Assembly (NCBI GenBank): GCA_030650525.1 | Contig: JAUSDQ010000119.1 | Span: forward strand, 1-45,429 | DNA from: Sulfuricaulis sp. | Lineage (GTDB): Bacteria; Pseudomonadota; Gammaproteobacteria; Acidiferrobacterales; Sulfurifustaceae | Direction of reading: 5' to 3' | Length of the DNA: 45,429 nucleotides | In this document: positions 25,336 to 33,742 of the stretch, piece after piece | Numbering within the stretch: position 1 is the first letter of the stretch | How the letters are laid out: the number at the start of each line of letters is the position of its first letter | The notes under the pieces: model-generated | Told to the model about the DNA's origin: nothing | Seen by the model: only the letters and a program-made list of their open reading frames with translations | Databases searched by the model: none | Position numbers and translations under genes: made by a program

Positions 25336-26916
25336 TCAGTGCTGGCCAACCTTGCGCGCCCGGTATCCCTCGGCGAGGAACAGGCCGTCCAGAATCGCCT
25401 GACGGGTTTCCTCGGGCTTGATGATGTTGTGGATGTAACCCATGCCGGCAGCCTTCCACGGCGCGTTGCCGCGGGTCAGCTCAGCTTCGAGCACGGCCGC
25501 CAGTTCCACGACGGCCTGCTCCCCCTCCTTCTCGCGCACTTCCGCCAGGCGCTTTCGGTGCACCACTTGGACCGCGTTGCTTGCGGCCATGAAGCCGATC
25601 TGCGCGATGGGCCAGGCACAGATGTAGTCCATGCCCATGGGCGCGCCGCCCATGACGACCCAACCAAAGCCATAGGCCTTGCGCAACACGATGCTGATCT
25701 TGGGAACCGTCACCTTGGACAGCCGCTTGTAAAACTCCATCAAGCGCACGGCCACACCGCTTCGCTCAGCGGCCGAGCCAATCAGCACGCCGGGCAAGTC
25801 CTGCAGGAAGACCAGCGGCAAACCGAAATCGTCGCAAAGATCGACGAGTTTGCGCGCCTTGACCAGCGACGCTGCATCAAACACGCCAGCCTGGTACATG
25901 GACTGGTTGGCCAGAACACCCACCGGCTTGCCCTCGATGCGCGCCAGACCGATGACGAGACTGCGGCCATAGCTACCATGAAGCTCGAAAAAGCTGGCCT
26001 CATCCACAATGGCGTCGATGACCTTGCGCACGTCATAGGCGCGATTGGTCTGCTCGGGCACGATGTCGCGCAGCAGGGCCGGCGAGGTGCGGGGTAGCCG
26101 CGGGGGTGCCACCGGCGGCTTTTGCGCCGTGTTGGACGGCAGGTAACCCAGAAAACGCCGCAGCGCGTCGATGCAGGCTGCCTCGGTCTCGGCCACCTGG
26201 CTCACGAGACCCGAGACCTTGAGTACCACGTCAGGCCCTGCAAGCTCCTCATGCGTGAGGTTCTCGCCCACCGATGCCGCCACCAGCGAAGGACCGGACA
26301 GTCCCACGGTGCCGTCCTTCACCATCACCACGAAGTCTGACACGGCCGACCACAGAGCCGGGTCGCCATAGGCGTTCCCCAGAATCGCGGTAACGCGAGG
26401 CACCCGGTCTTCTTCCAGGCGAAAGCCCAGAAAATCCTCGCCTTCATGGTCGCCGATGGCACCTGCAAAACCCGACCCCAGCATGTCGGGTATGCGCCCG
26501 CCATTGGAGTCCCCCAGGCAGACCAGCGGATAGCCCTTGCGCACCGCCAGCGTCACGAGTTGCGCCTGTTTTCGAGCACCCACCCAACCCGTGGTACCGG
26601 CCATCACGGTGGAGTCCACGGCCACGACGGCGACCTTGCGCCCATCGACAAGACCCACGCCGGTGATCAACGCATCGGCCGCCGCCGCCTCCCCCACCTC
26701 GGGCCGGTCTGAATGGGCCAACTGGCCGTATTCGACGAAGCTGCCGGGTTCGACCAACAGAGCAACCCTTTCGCGGGCTGTGAGGCGTCCCTTGGCATGC
26801 TGGGTTGCCACGCGCACCGGCCCACCCTGGGCAAGCGCCAGCGCACGGCGCCGGTCGAGTTCGTCGATGGCGCCGTCGAGCTGCGTGTGTGTATGTGACG
26901 GTTTTGCTTTGGTCAT
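25336..26916 (-). CDS. Acyl-CoA carboxylase, carboxyltransferase subunit (divergent, paralogue 2)
   Basis: The 526-residue carboxyltransferase has AKGRLTARERVALLVEPGSF at the start, LGDSNGGRIPDMLGSGFAGA and GLSGPSLVAASVGENLTHEELAG in the N-lobe, and FLQDLPGVLIGSAAERSGVAVRL with AYGFGWVVMGG in the C-lobe. It is of the PccB superfamily but clearly unlike the other two. DSNGGRIPD replaces DSAGARVDEQ, and the AGAAY acyl-CoA loop is changed. A different acyl-CoA specificity is inferred. It is coupled with a crotonase (30 bases upstream) and an ACAD (35 bases downstream). It would depend on the shared biotin carboxylase and carrier of unit B. Confidence 0.9.
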   Translation of the reverse strand: MTKAKPSHTHTQLDGAIDELDRRRALALAQGGPVRVATQHAKGRLTARERVALLVEPGSFVEYGQLAHSDRPEVGEAAAADALITGVGLVDGRKVAVVAVDSTVMAGTTGWVGARKQAQLVTLAVRKGYPLVCLGDSNGGRIPDMLGSGFAGAIGDHEGEDFLGFRLEEDRVPRVTAILGNAYGDPALWSAVSDFVVMVKDGTVGLSGPSLVAASVGENLTHEELAGPDVVLKVSGLVSQVAETEAACIDALRRFLGYLPSNTAQKPPVAPPRLPRTSPALLRDIVPEQTNRAYDVRKVIDAIVDEASFFELHGSYGRSLVIGLARIEGKPVGVLANQSMYQAGVFDAASLVKARKLVDLCDDFGLPLVFLQDLPGVLIGSAAERSGVAVRLMEFYKRLSKVTVPKISIVLRKAYGFGWVVMGGAPMGMDYICAWPIAQIGFMAASNAVQVVHRKRLAEVREKEGEQAVVELAAVLEAELTRGNAPWKAAGMGYIHNIIKPEETRQAILDGLFLAEGYRARKVGQH

Positions 26917-26946
26917 GGGTGTTGCTTCGGGATTTGGGGAAATATT

Positions 26947-27747
26947 TCAGTCGATGAAGACGGCCTTGCGCTTCTCGCGGTCAGCGATGACCGTCTCCAT
27001 CTGATTGCGACTGCCCACAAGGGCCTGCTGCTCAACGGTCTCGGCAATCAGACCTGCCTCCGGGAGCGACACCACGGCCTCGTTGAACAGGCGTTTGAGC
27101 GCCCGAACCGCGTCCGGGCTCTTGTCGGCAATCTCGCGCGCCATCTCCACGGCCATCTGAATCGGGTCGTCTGACAGGCGCGTGGCCAACCCGTGGCTCA
27201 GCGCCTCGGCGCCGTTAAAGATACGGCCGGTATAGCTGAGCTCTCGCACCACGTCTTCGCGTGCCAGGTGGCGCATCAACTGGGTTGCTCCCATGTCAGG
27301 CACCAGGCCCCAACGGACCTCCATGACGGAAAGTTTTGCCTCTGGCGTCATGTAACGCATGTCCGCGCCCAGCGCGACCTCAAAGCCGCCGCCCAGCGCA
27401 AAACCGTGAATCGCGGCAATAACTGGCACCGGCAGCTCGCGCCAGACCCAGGCCGCGTACTGAAAGCGATTGCTAATGCCATGTGTACGTGGCACCAGGT
27501 CGCGCACCCCGGCAATCGAGCCCTGCGCCATGTCGGCCAGCACGCCCATGTCGATGCCGGCACAAAAACCGCGCCCCTCACCGGACAAGACCACGGCCCG
27601 CACACCCTTGGTTCCGGACAGTTGCCGGCCAGCATCAATCAGGGCGTCAAACATCGCGCCGTCCAGCGCATTGGATTTGTCCGGACGCGTCATGCGCACA
27701 TGCGCCACACCGTCCTGAATGTTGTATTGAACTCTCTTCTTGCTCAT
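26947..27747 (-). CDS. Enoyl-CoA hydratase/isomerase-family protein
   Basis: The 266-residue crotonase has the oxyanion loop FCAGIDMGVLADM, the motif FALGGGFEVALGADMRY with the first catalytic Glu, and LSVMEVRWGLVPDMGATQLM with the second. It retains both acidic residues, so hydratase activity is plausible. The long insertion after FCAGIDM (GVRDLVPRTHGISNRFQYAAWVWRE in parts) is typical of a crotonase subgroup often annotated as EchA-like. The start at 27747 follows GGAG; an ATG five codons earlier overlaps the ACAD stop. It lies between the ACAD at 27759 and carboxyltransferase 2. Confidence 0.88.
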   Translation of the reverse strand: MSKKRVQYNIQDGVAHVRMTRPDKSNALDGAMFDALIDAGRQLSGTKGVRAVVLSGEGRGFCAGIDMGVLADMAQGSIAGVRDLVPRTHGISNRFQYAAWVWRELPVPVIAAIHGFALGGGFEVALGADMRYMTPEAKLSVMEVRWGLVPDMGATQLMRHLAREDVVRELSYTGRIFNGAEALSHGLATRLSDDPIQMAVEMAREIADKSPDAVRALKRLFNEAVVSLPEAGLIAETVEQQALVGSRNQMETVIADREKRKAVFID

Positions 27748-27758
27748 GGTGCTCTCCA

Positions 27759-28904
27759 TCACATCCGCTTGGCGACTTCCTCGAGCATCACCTCGGTGGC
27801 GCCGCCACCGATGGTCTGGATGCGCGCGTCACGCGTCATGCGCTCAATGGGCGTGCCGCGAATGAAGCCGCTGCCGCCATGCAGTTGCAGACAGGCATTA
27901 ACCACTTCCACGTGCACCTCGCAGGCCAGCACCTTGGCCATCGAGATCTCGCGCACGCAGTCGATGCCACGGGTCTCGAGCTCCGCGCAGCTGTAGGTCA
28001 GCGCGCGCGCCGCGGAGACCTTCGTGGCCAGCATGCCCAGGCGCTGGCGCGTGGCCTGCAGGTCCCAGAGGGTTGCGCCAAAAGCCTGTCGATTGCGTAC
28101 ATGGTCAAGCGTCAACTCGATGGCCTTGGCACTGGCGCCAATGCTGCTGCCAGCCAGCACGAGACGCTCGTTCTGGAAGTTGTCCATGATGGCGTAGAAG
28201 CCCTTGTGCTCATCACCAAGCAGGTTGGCGGCCGGAATTCGCATGTCGTCGAAGAACAGCTCGGCGGTGTCGGAAGACAGGTCGCCGTGCTTGTCCATCT
28301 CGCGCGCAATGATCAGGCCGGGCGTGCCCTTCTCGACCAGGAACAGCGAGATGCCCCGGCTACCCTTGGCCGTCGGATCGGTGCGCGCGGCCACGATGAT
28401 GAGGTCACCGTGCACGCCGTTGGTGATGTAGATCTTGGAGCCGTTGATGACGTACTCGCCGCCCTCGCGCACCGCTTTCGTGCGCATGCCGGCCACGTCG
28501 GAGCCCGCGCCGGGCTCTGTCACGGCAATGGCGACGATGGTATCGCCACTGATGATGCCCGGCAGGTACTTGCGCTTTTGCTCATCCGTGCCTCGACGGC
28601 TGATATGCGTGGAAGACATGTCGGTGTGGACCAGCACGGACGCCGGCAAGCCCCCGTAGGAGCTGCGCGCCAGCTCCTCGGCAAACAGTACCGACGCCAC
28701 GGGCCCCATGTCCGTGCCACCGTACGCCACCGGATGGCGCATGCCGAGCAGTCCCATGTCGCCCATGAGCTTATAGATCGAGCGCGGAATGCGGCCTTCA
28801 CGCTCCCAGGCGTCACCGTGGGGCATTACCTCTTCAGCCACGAAGCGGCGGAGCTGTTCGCGCAGAAGGCGCAATTCCTCGGTGATGCAGGCCGGATCGG
28901 CCAT
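27759..28904 (-). CDS. Acyl-CoA dehydrogenase, isovaleryl/long-chain type
   Basis: This ACAD of 381 residues (386 if the earlier in-frame ATG at 28919 is used) has VTEPGAGSDVAGMRTKAV, INGSKIYITNGVHGD, helix-G DNFQNERLVLAGSS, NRQAFGATLWDLQATRQR and the C-terminal TIGGGATEVMLEEVAKRM. As in its paralogues at 24140 and 39001, Gly replaces the MCAD base and the Glu in FQNERL is the predicted base. The start at 28904 (MADPACITEEL) follows AAGGA and matches the paralogue start at 40161. It follows carboxyltransferase 1 and precedes a crotonase, forming a CT-ACAD-crotonase module. Confidence 0.9.
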   Translation of the reverse strand: MADPACITEELRLLREQLRRFVAEEVMPHGDAWEREGRIPRSIYKLMGDMGLLGMRHPVAYGGTDMGPVASVLFAEELARSSYGGLPASVLVHTDMSSTHISRRGTDEQKRKYLPGIISGDTIVAIAVTEPGAGSDVAGMRTKAVREGGEYVINGSKIYITNGVHGDLIIVAARTDPTAKGSRGISLFLVEKGTPGLIIAREMDKHGDLSSDTAELFFDDMRIPAANLLGDEHKGFYAIMDNFQNERLVLAGSSIGASAKAIELTLDHVRNRQAFGATLWDLQATRQRLGMLATKVSAARALTYSCAELETRGIDCVREISMAKVLACEVHVEVVNACLQLHGGSGFIRGTPIERMTRDARIQTIGGGATEVMLEEVAKRM

Positions 28905-28958
28905 TTCGAATTCCTTCATGAAAATTTCTCTTTCTGTACTCTGTAATGGGTTGGCGTG

Positions 28959-30497
28959 TCAGACCGGATGCACGGCCGCGCGCCGTTCGATCACGGCGTA
29001 CTTGCGCCGGGTGTAAACACGGAAGCGCTTGATCAGCTCGTTCCGCAAATCGGATGCATCGACCACGGCCTCGACGTGGAATTCGTCGGCAGCCTTGCGG
29101 AAGACATCGATGTCACGCGAATATTCCTCGCGCTTTTCCTTGATGAACGTCGCGCGCTCGGCCTCGGGCAGCGACTGAATCTCGTTGTAATGCACGGCAT
29201 TGATGGCCGCCTCGGGGCCGACCAGCGCCGGCATGGCGGTGGGCAAGGCCAAGACTGCATCCGGATGGGTGCCGCTGCCCGACATGGCAAGGTAACCACC
29301 GCTGTAGGCCTTGCGCACCAGCACCGTGATGCGCGAGACGCGGCTGGCCGAGACCGCCTGAACGAACTTCGCGCCATGGCGGATGATGCCGGCGCGCTCC
29401 GCCGAGCTGCCGATCATGTAACCACTGATGTCCATGAGGAACAGCAACGGGATGTTGAAGGCATCGCACATCCAGGTAAAGCGGGCTGCCTTGTCGGCGC
29501 TGTCAACAAACAGCACACCGCCCTTGTGGCGCGAATTGTTGGCGATGATGCCCACGGTCATGCCGCCCAGGCGCGCGAAACCGGTGGCCATTTCCTTGGC
29601 GAAGAGATCCTTCACGCCGAAGTAACTGCCTTCGTCCACCACGCCGTGAATCAGGTCATGGATATCGAACGGGACATTTTGCTCCAGCGGAACCACTTCG
29701 TTGATCGGCTTGGCTCCGACGCGTGGCGGCCGGGCGGGTTGCTCTGGCACGCGCTCACGCCAGTTCTGCGGCATGCAGGCCACATAGTGGCGCACCTTCG
29801 CGATCGCCTCGGTCTCGTTGGCCACCAGCACGTCACCGACGCCGCTGACCGTGCAATGCATGCGTGCGCCCCCAAGCTGTTCGTCGGTGGTATCTTCGCC
29901 AATCGTCATTTTGGCCATGCGCGACGAGCCCATCATCATGCTGGACTGTTTGTCCACCATGATGACCACGTCGCACAGCGCGGGAATATAGGCAGCGCCT
30001 GCCGGCGAGGGGCCGAACATCGCGGCCACCTGAGGAATCACGCCCGAGCTGTTGGACAGGTTGTAGAAGATATTCGGCCAGGACCTGCGTCCCAGAAAGC
30101 AGTCGCGCTGATCATCCACGCGGGCACCGGCCGAGTCGATCAGATAGACGATGGGAATGCCCGCTTCCAGCGCGACTTTCTGCATGCGGGTGATCTTGAG
30201 CAAGGTGGCCAGGCCCCAGCTTCCGCCCTTGACCGTCATGTCATTGGCGACCACGGCCACATCGCGTCCGTGAATCTTGCCGACGCAAGTGACGACGGCG
30301 TCGGCGGGCAGGCCGCGCTCGGTGCCTGCCAGCAAGCCATCCTCGAAATCGAAGCCATCGTCGAACAGGGACGCCAGCCGATCACGCACGAGCTGCTTTC
30401 CGGCCGCCAGATGCCGTTCGCGCGCGCTGCCAAGGCCGCCGGCCAGGGCGATGTCCTGGCGCTTGCGCAGTTCTTCGGTTTTCGATGTTGTCGTCAT
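28959..30497 (-). CDS. Acyl-CoA carboxylase, carboxyltransferase subunit (paralogue 1)
   Basis: The 512-residue carboxyltransferase has IDSAGARVDDQRDCFLGRR, FGPSPAGAAYIPALCDVVIMV, GGVLFVDSADKAARFTW and DISGYMIGSSAERAGIIRHG. It is a close paralogue of the protein at 19351-20886, with the same domain spacing and an equivalent C-terminus. It transfers CO2 from carboxybiotin to an acyl-CoA, with the specificity unknown. The start at 30497 (MTTTSKTEEL) is selected over an ATG 11 codons upstream by alignment with the paralogue. It follows the ABC-transporter binding protein gene by about 80 bases and is first of the catabolic genes in unit A. Confidence 0.92.
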   Translation of the reverse strand: MTTTSKTEELRKRQDIALAGGLGSARERHLAAGKQLVRDRLASLFDDGFDFEDGLLAGTERGLPADAVVTCVGKIHGRDVAVVANDMTVKGGSWGLATLLKITRMQKVALEAGIPIVYLIDSAGARVDDQRDCFLGRRSWPNIFYNLSNSSGVIPQVAAMFGPSPAGAAYIPALCDVVIMVDKQSSMMMGSSRMAKMTIGEDTTDEQLGGARMHCTVSGVGDVLVANETEAIAKVRHYVACMPQNWRERVPEQPARPPRVGAKPINEVVPLEQNVPFDIHDLIHGVVDEGSYFGVKDLFAKEMATGFARLGGMTVGIIANNSRHKGGVLFVDSADKAARFTWMCDAFNIPLLFLMDISGYMIGSSAERAGIIRHGAKFVQAVSASRVSRITVLVRKAYSGGYLAMSGSGTHPDAVLALPTAMPALVGPEAAINAVHYNEIQSLPEAERATFIKEKREEYSRDIDVFRKAADEFHVEAVVDASDLRNELIKRFRVYTRRKYAVIERRAAVHPV

Positions 30498-30575
30498 TGC
30501 TTTTGTCTGCTGTGTTTTGAAATGACCCATGCTGCGGGATTCGGATTCACGGAATGCGCCGCGGCGTCGGTGCTC

Positions 30576-31739
30576 TTAGTCGATCGGGCTGAAGCTGAGC
30601 GTTTGTGGGCTCGCCTTGAGCAACTGCAGTTTTTGCAGTGAAAGATGGTTGGTCGCGCTGAAGCTGATGGAGGGCACAACGACTGCGTCAAGGTTCTTCG
30701 TGGCTTCGAGCTGGGTGATCGTACAGGCCCAGGTCGGCGCCTTGCCGCAGCGTTTGATCGCTTCGAACAGCGTAATGGCACCGGTGTATCCGACAAAGGT
30801 GTAGCGGTTGATGCGCTTCATGTCGTCTTCAGAAACCAGCTTGGCGGCCCGCACCATGAACGCCTTGCCCCTTGCGCTGTCTTCACCAGCGATGTAGTCG
30901 GCCGAATAGACGTTTTCGCCGGCGGAGCCCATGAGCTGCAGCATGGCGGGCACGCGACTCACGTGCGCCACGCCCATCGGGATCTTGTGGTTGATTCGCT
31001 CCAACTCCTTGGCCATGGCCGAGTTTTCCCTCACCAGTCCGCCGGCGTACAAGACTTCGGCACCCTGGGCCTTGGCCTTGAGCATTTCCGCGGAGAAGTC
31101 GGTCTGACCTTTCTTGTAGATTTCGTTCATCACGACGTTGAGCTTCAACTCTCGCTGCACGGCCTCAAAACCGGCACGGGTCAGCTCGCCATATTCGTCG
31201 TCCTGGCTGACGATCGCCCACTTCTTGTTCGGGAATTTCTTGGCCATCTCGCGCGTCACGGTCGCCGCCACCTCCGAATATTGCGTGCCGATCGTAAATA
31301 CGTTCTTGATCATCGGTTTGAACAGATCGTCATGAAAGACGTCGGCCGAGACCACCGGGATACCGCTTTCCTTGATTAGCGGCAATGCCGCCTGACCCTG
31401 GCTGGAGCCCGAAAGCGTGGCCATGGCGAACACCTTGTCAGTGTGGATGAGCTTGCGCACACCCTGCACGGTGCGCATCGGTACATAGCCGTCGTCTTCG
31501 GCGATCACCTTGATCTGGCGGCCGTTGATGCCACCCTGGGCATTGATTTCCGCGGCGGCAATCCTTGTTCCAACCAGGATCGCCAGCCCCAGGCTGGCGG
31601 GCGGTCCGGACAGCGGCATGATGTAGCCGATCTTGATTTCCTTGTCGGTAAGGCCTTGCTGCTCTTGGGCTGCACCCGTGACACCCGTCGCGATTGCAGC
31701 GACAAGCGCCAGCACGCTCCGTTTGACTTTTGTACTCAT
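30576..31739 (-). CDS. ABC transporter substrate-binding protein (Leu/Ile/Val-binding family)
   Basis: The 387-residue protein starts with a signal peptide (MSTKVKRSVLALVAAIATGV, likely cleaved near GAA/QEQ). It continues with IKIGYIMPLSGPPASLGLA, the periplasmic-binding-protein type I fold of the HAAT family (LivK-like), with GQAALPLIKESGIPVV and KKWAIVSQDDEYGELTRAGF. It would capture the substrate in the periplasm for LivHM/LivGF. In clusters of this type such proteins often bind aromatic or other carboxylates rather than amino acids; the ligand here is unknown. It lies 90 bases after LivM in the same unit. Confidence 0.88.
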   Translation of the reverse strand: MSTKVKRSVLALVAAIATGVTGAAQEQQGLTDKEIKIGYIMPLSGPPASLGLAILVGTRIAAAEINAQGGINGRQIKVIAEDDGYVPMRTVQGVRKLIHTDKVFAMATLSGSSQGQAALPLIKESGIPVVSADVFHDDLFKPMIKNVFTIGTQYSEVAATVTREMAKKFPNKKWAIVSQDDEYGELTRAGFEAVQRELKLNVVMNEIYKKGQTDFSAEMLKAKAQGAEVLYAGGLVRENSAMAKELERINHKIPMGVAHVSRVPAMLQLMGSAGENVYSADYIAGEDSARGKAFMVRAAKLVSEDDMKRINRYTFVGYTGAITLFEAIKRCGKAPTWACTITQLEATKNLDAVVVPSISFSATNHLSLQKLQLLKASPQTLSFSPID

Positions 31740-31829
31740 AAACTGTCTCCTGTTAAAGTTGAATGCGTTATCAGTAGTGAAACGCGTTTTTCCCGGATAC
31801 CCCACCTCCTCTTCGCGTCTGGCGCGCGA

Positions 31830-32876
31830 TCAATAACGTAACGGCCAGTTGACCCACAGTTGCCGGATGTCCTTCCAGATGCCCAGCAGACCTCGCGGAT
31901 CGAATCGGAGGAAGGCGATGATGGCAACGCCATACAACATGCTCTTGACCTCGTGCATGCGGGTTGCCATGGCATCAACCCAGCTTCCGCCGACCAGCTC
32001 GAACCCGACCGACACCAGCTCGGGCAGGGAGACGATGAAGACAGTGCCGAACACCACGCCCAGGATCGAACCCATGCCGCCCACGATCAGGATCGCCAGG
32101 GCCTCGATACTCAGCAGGAAGGGAAAACCTTCGACCGAGACGATCCCGATATAGAACGCCAGCAAGGCCCCGGCAAGGCCAGTGATGAAGGCGCTGATCA
32201 TGAAGGCGGTCAGCTTGTAGCGCATCAGGTTGATACCCATCGAACGCGCGGCAATGTCGTTGTCGCGTATGGCCATCATGGCGCGGCCCGCATAGGTGCG
32301 GCGCAGGTTAAGGCAGGCGCCCAGGACGAACACGCCAACCAGCAGGCAAAACCAGTAAAGAGAGCTGTCGGGGTTCAGATCCCAACCGAAAATCACCGGC
32401 CTTGAAATCGGTAGACCTTTCGAGCCCCCCGTAAAATCCCCCCCAGCCAGAATCACCGCATTGGTGATGAAGACAAACGCCAGTGTCGTGATGGCCAGAT
32501 ACAGGCCCTTAAGACGCAGCGAAGGCACGCCCACGAGCAATCCGGCCAGCGCGGGTACCACACCCGCCAAACCCAGGGCCAGGAGGGGCGCAAGGCCAAA
32601 ACGGTTGGCTCCGATGGCATAGGAATAGGCGCCGATCATCAGGAATGCCACGTGCCCCAGCGAGATCAGCCCGGTCATCCCGGTCAGCACATTGAGCCCC
32701 AGCGCACCGATCATGATGATCAGGATGGTGGTCATGTGCGCCAGCAGGAATGGGCCGGCGACAGCGGGTAGCAGACACAAGGCCACGAAAAGTGCCGCCG
32801 ACCAGGCCTTGACAGGCACCGAGTCCGTGAGGACAACCAGGTCCTCGAATTTCTGTTTGAAGTGACCGCTGCGCAT
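31830..32876 (-). CDS. livM: Branched-chain amino acid-type ABC transporter permease (LivM)
   Basis: The 348-residue protein has eight to ten hydrophobic segments and LivM motifs: GALGLNVLTGMTGLISLGHV (about 55-75), LAITTLAFVFITNAVI, and the cytoplasmic EAA-type AIRDNDIAARSMGINLMRYK. Glycine-rich FPFLLSIEALAILIVGGMGS closes the domain. With LivH it makes the inner-membrane channel of the importer. Its ATG overlaps the livH stop by one base (TGATG), so translation is coupled. Confidence 0.92.
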   Translation of the reverse strand: MRSGHFKQKFEDLVVLTDSVPVKAWSAALFVALCLLPAVAGPFLLAHMTTILIIMIGALGLNVLTGMTGLISLGHVAFLMIGAYSYAIGANRFGLAPLLALGLAGVVPALAGLLVGVPSLRLKGLYLAITTLAFVFITNAVILAGGDFTGGSKGLPISRPVIFGWDLNPDSSLYWFCLLVGVFVLGACLNLRRTYAGRAMMAIRDNDIAARSMGINLMRYKLTAFMISAFITGLAGALLAFYIGIVSVEGFPFLLSIEALAILIVGGMGSILGVVFGTVFIVSLPELVSVGFELVGGSWVDAMATRMHEVKSMLYGVAIIAFLRFDPRGLLGIWKDIRQLWVNWPLRY

Positions 32877-33742
32877 CAGACCCTCTCAATCTCACGTTCG
32901 CCGAACATGCCGAACGGCCGTACCATCAAGACCACCAGGATCAGAAGGAAGCCGATCACCTCTTTCAAGGTGGAACCAAAATATCCGCCCGTCAGGTTTT
33001 CGATCACACCGATGATCAGGCCGCTGAAGCCCGAACCGATGACCGCGTCGAGCCCGCCCAGCACCGTGGCCGGAAATGCCTTCAACCCGATGGCCGAAAG
33101 TGCCGGTGACAGGTCGTAGATGACGGCAAAGAACAGCCCGGCCAGGCCCGCCAGAACCGACGAGGCCACCCAGGCGACGGACTGCACCCGGGCGGTGGAC
33201 ACGCCCATCAGGCGTGCGGTCTTCTCGTCAGCCGCCACCGCGCGCATCGCAATGCCGAAGCGGCCGTGCTTGAAGAACAACCAGGCTCCCAGCATCGCCA
33301 GCAAAAGCGTCGCAATGACACCCAGTTGACTCAGTCGCAGGCCGATCTCACCGACGTGGACCACCGCGCCGCCTCCTTCCACACGATGTGGCTCCGCGCC
33401 CCAGATGAGCTGGATGATGGAACGCAGGACCACCGCCAGGCCAATCGTCACCATCACGCCGGAAAATACCGGCTCGCCGAGCATGGGACGCATCACCAGG
33501 CGCTCGATCAGCAAGCCCGTCAGGACCCCGACGATCAACGCGGCCACAATCACCCCCCAGGTGCCGGTGCCCAGAGTGGTGCTGATGCTCCAAGAGGCGT
33601 AGGCGACCATCATTCCCACCTCGCCCTGGGCGAAGTTGACCAGTCCCGTTGATTTGTAGATCACGGCATAGGCCATGCCGATGAGCCCGTAGATCGCGCC
33701 CACGGCAAGGCCCGACACGATGAGTTCAATGAGGTAACGCAC
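32876..33742 (-). CDS. livH: Branched-chain amino acid-type ABC transporter permease (LivH), GTG start
   Basis: The 288-residue membrane protein starts at GTG 33742, overlapping the last base of the acyl-CoA synthetase stop (TAGTG). LivH motifs are present: GAIYGLIGMAYAVIYKSTGLVNFAQGEV in pieces (GLVNFAQGE near residue 35), RAVAADEKTARLMGVS facing the ATPases, and ALSAIGLKAFPATVLGGLDA. It has about eight membrane segments. It pairs with LivM; unlike standard liv operons, the acyl-CoA synthetase gene is placed between livGF and livHM. Confidence 0.92.
   Translation of the reverse strand: MRYLIELIVSGLAVGAIYGLIGMAYAVIYKSTGLVNFAQGEVGMMVAYASWSISTTLGTGTWGVIVAALIVGVLTGLLIERLVMRPMLGEPVFSGVMVTIGLAVVLRSIIQLIWGAEPHRVEGGGAVVHVGEIGLRLSQLGVIATLLLAMLGAWLFFKHGRFGIAMRAVAADEKTARLMGVSTARVQSVAWVASSVLAGLAGLFFAVIYDLSPALSAIGLKAFPATVLGGLDAVIGSGFSGLIIGVIENLTGGYFGSTLKEVIGFLLILVVLMVRPFGMFGEREIERV

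Noticed and set aside
28956-30641. 561-codon plus-strand open frame antisense to carboxyltransferase 1
   Set aside because: Composition is Arg/His/Ala-rich with no family motif, and the minus strand encodes a clear carboxyltransferase.
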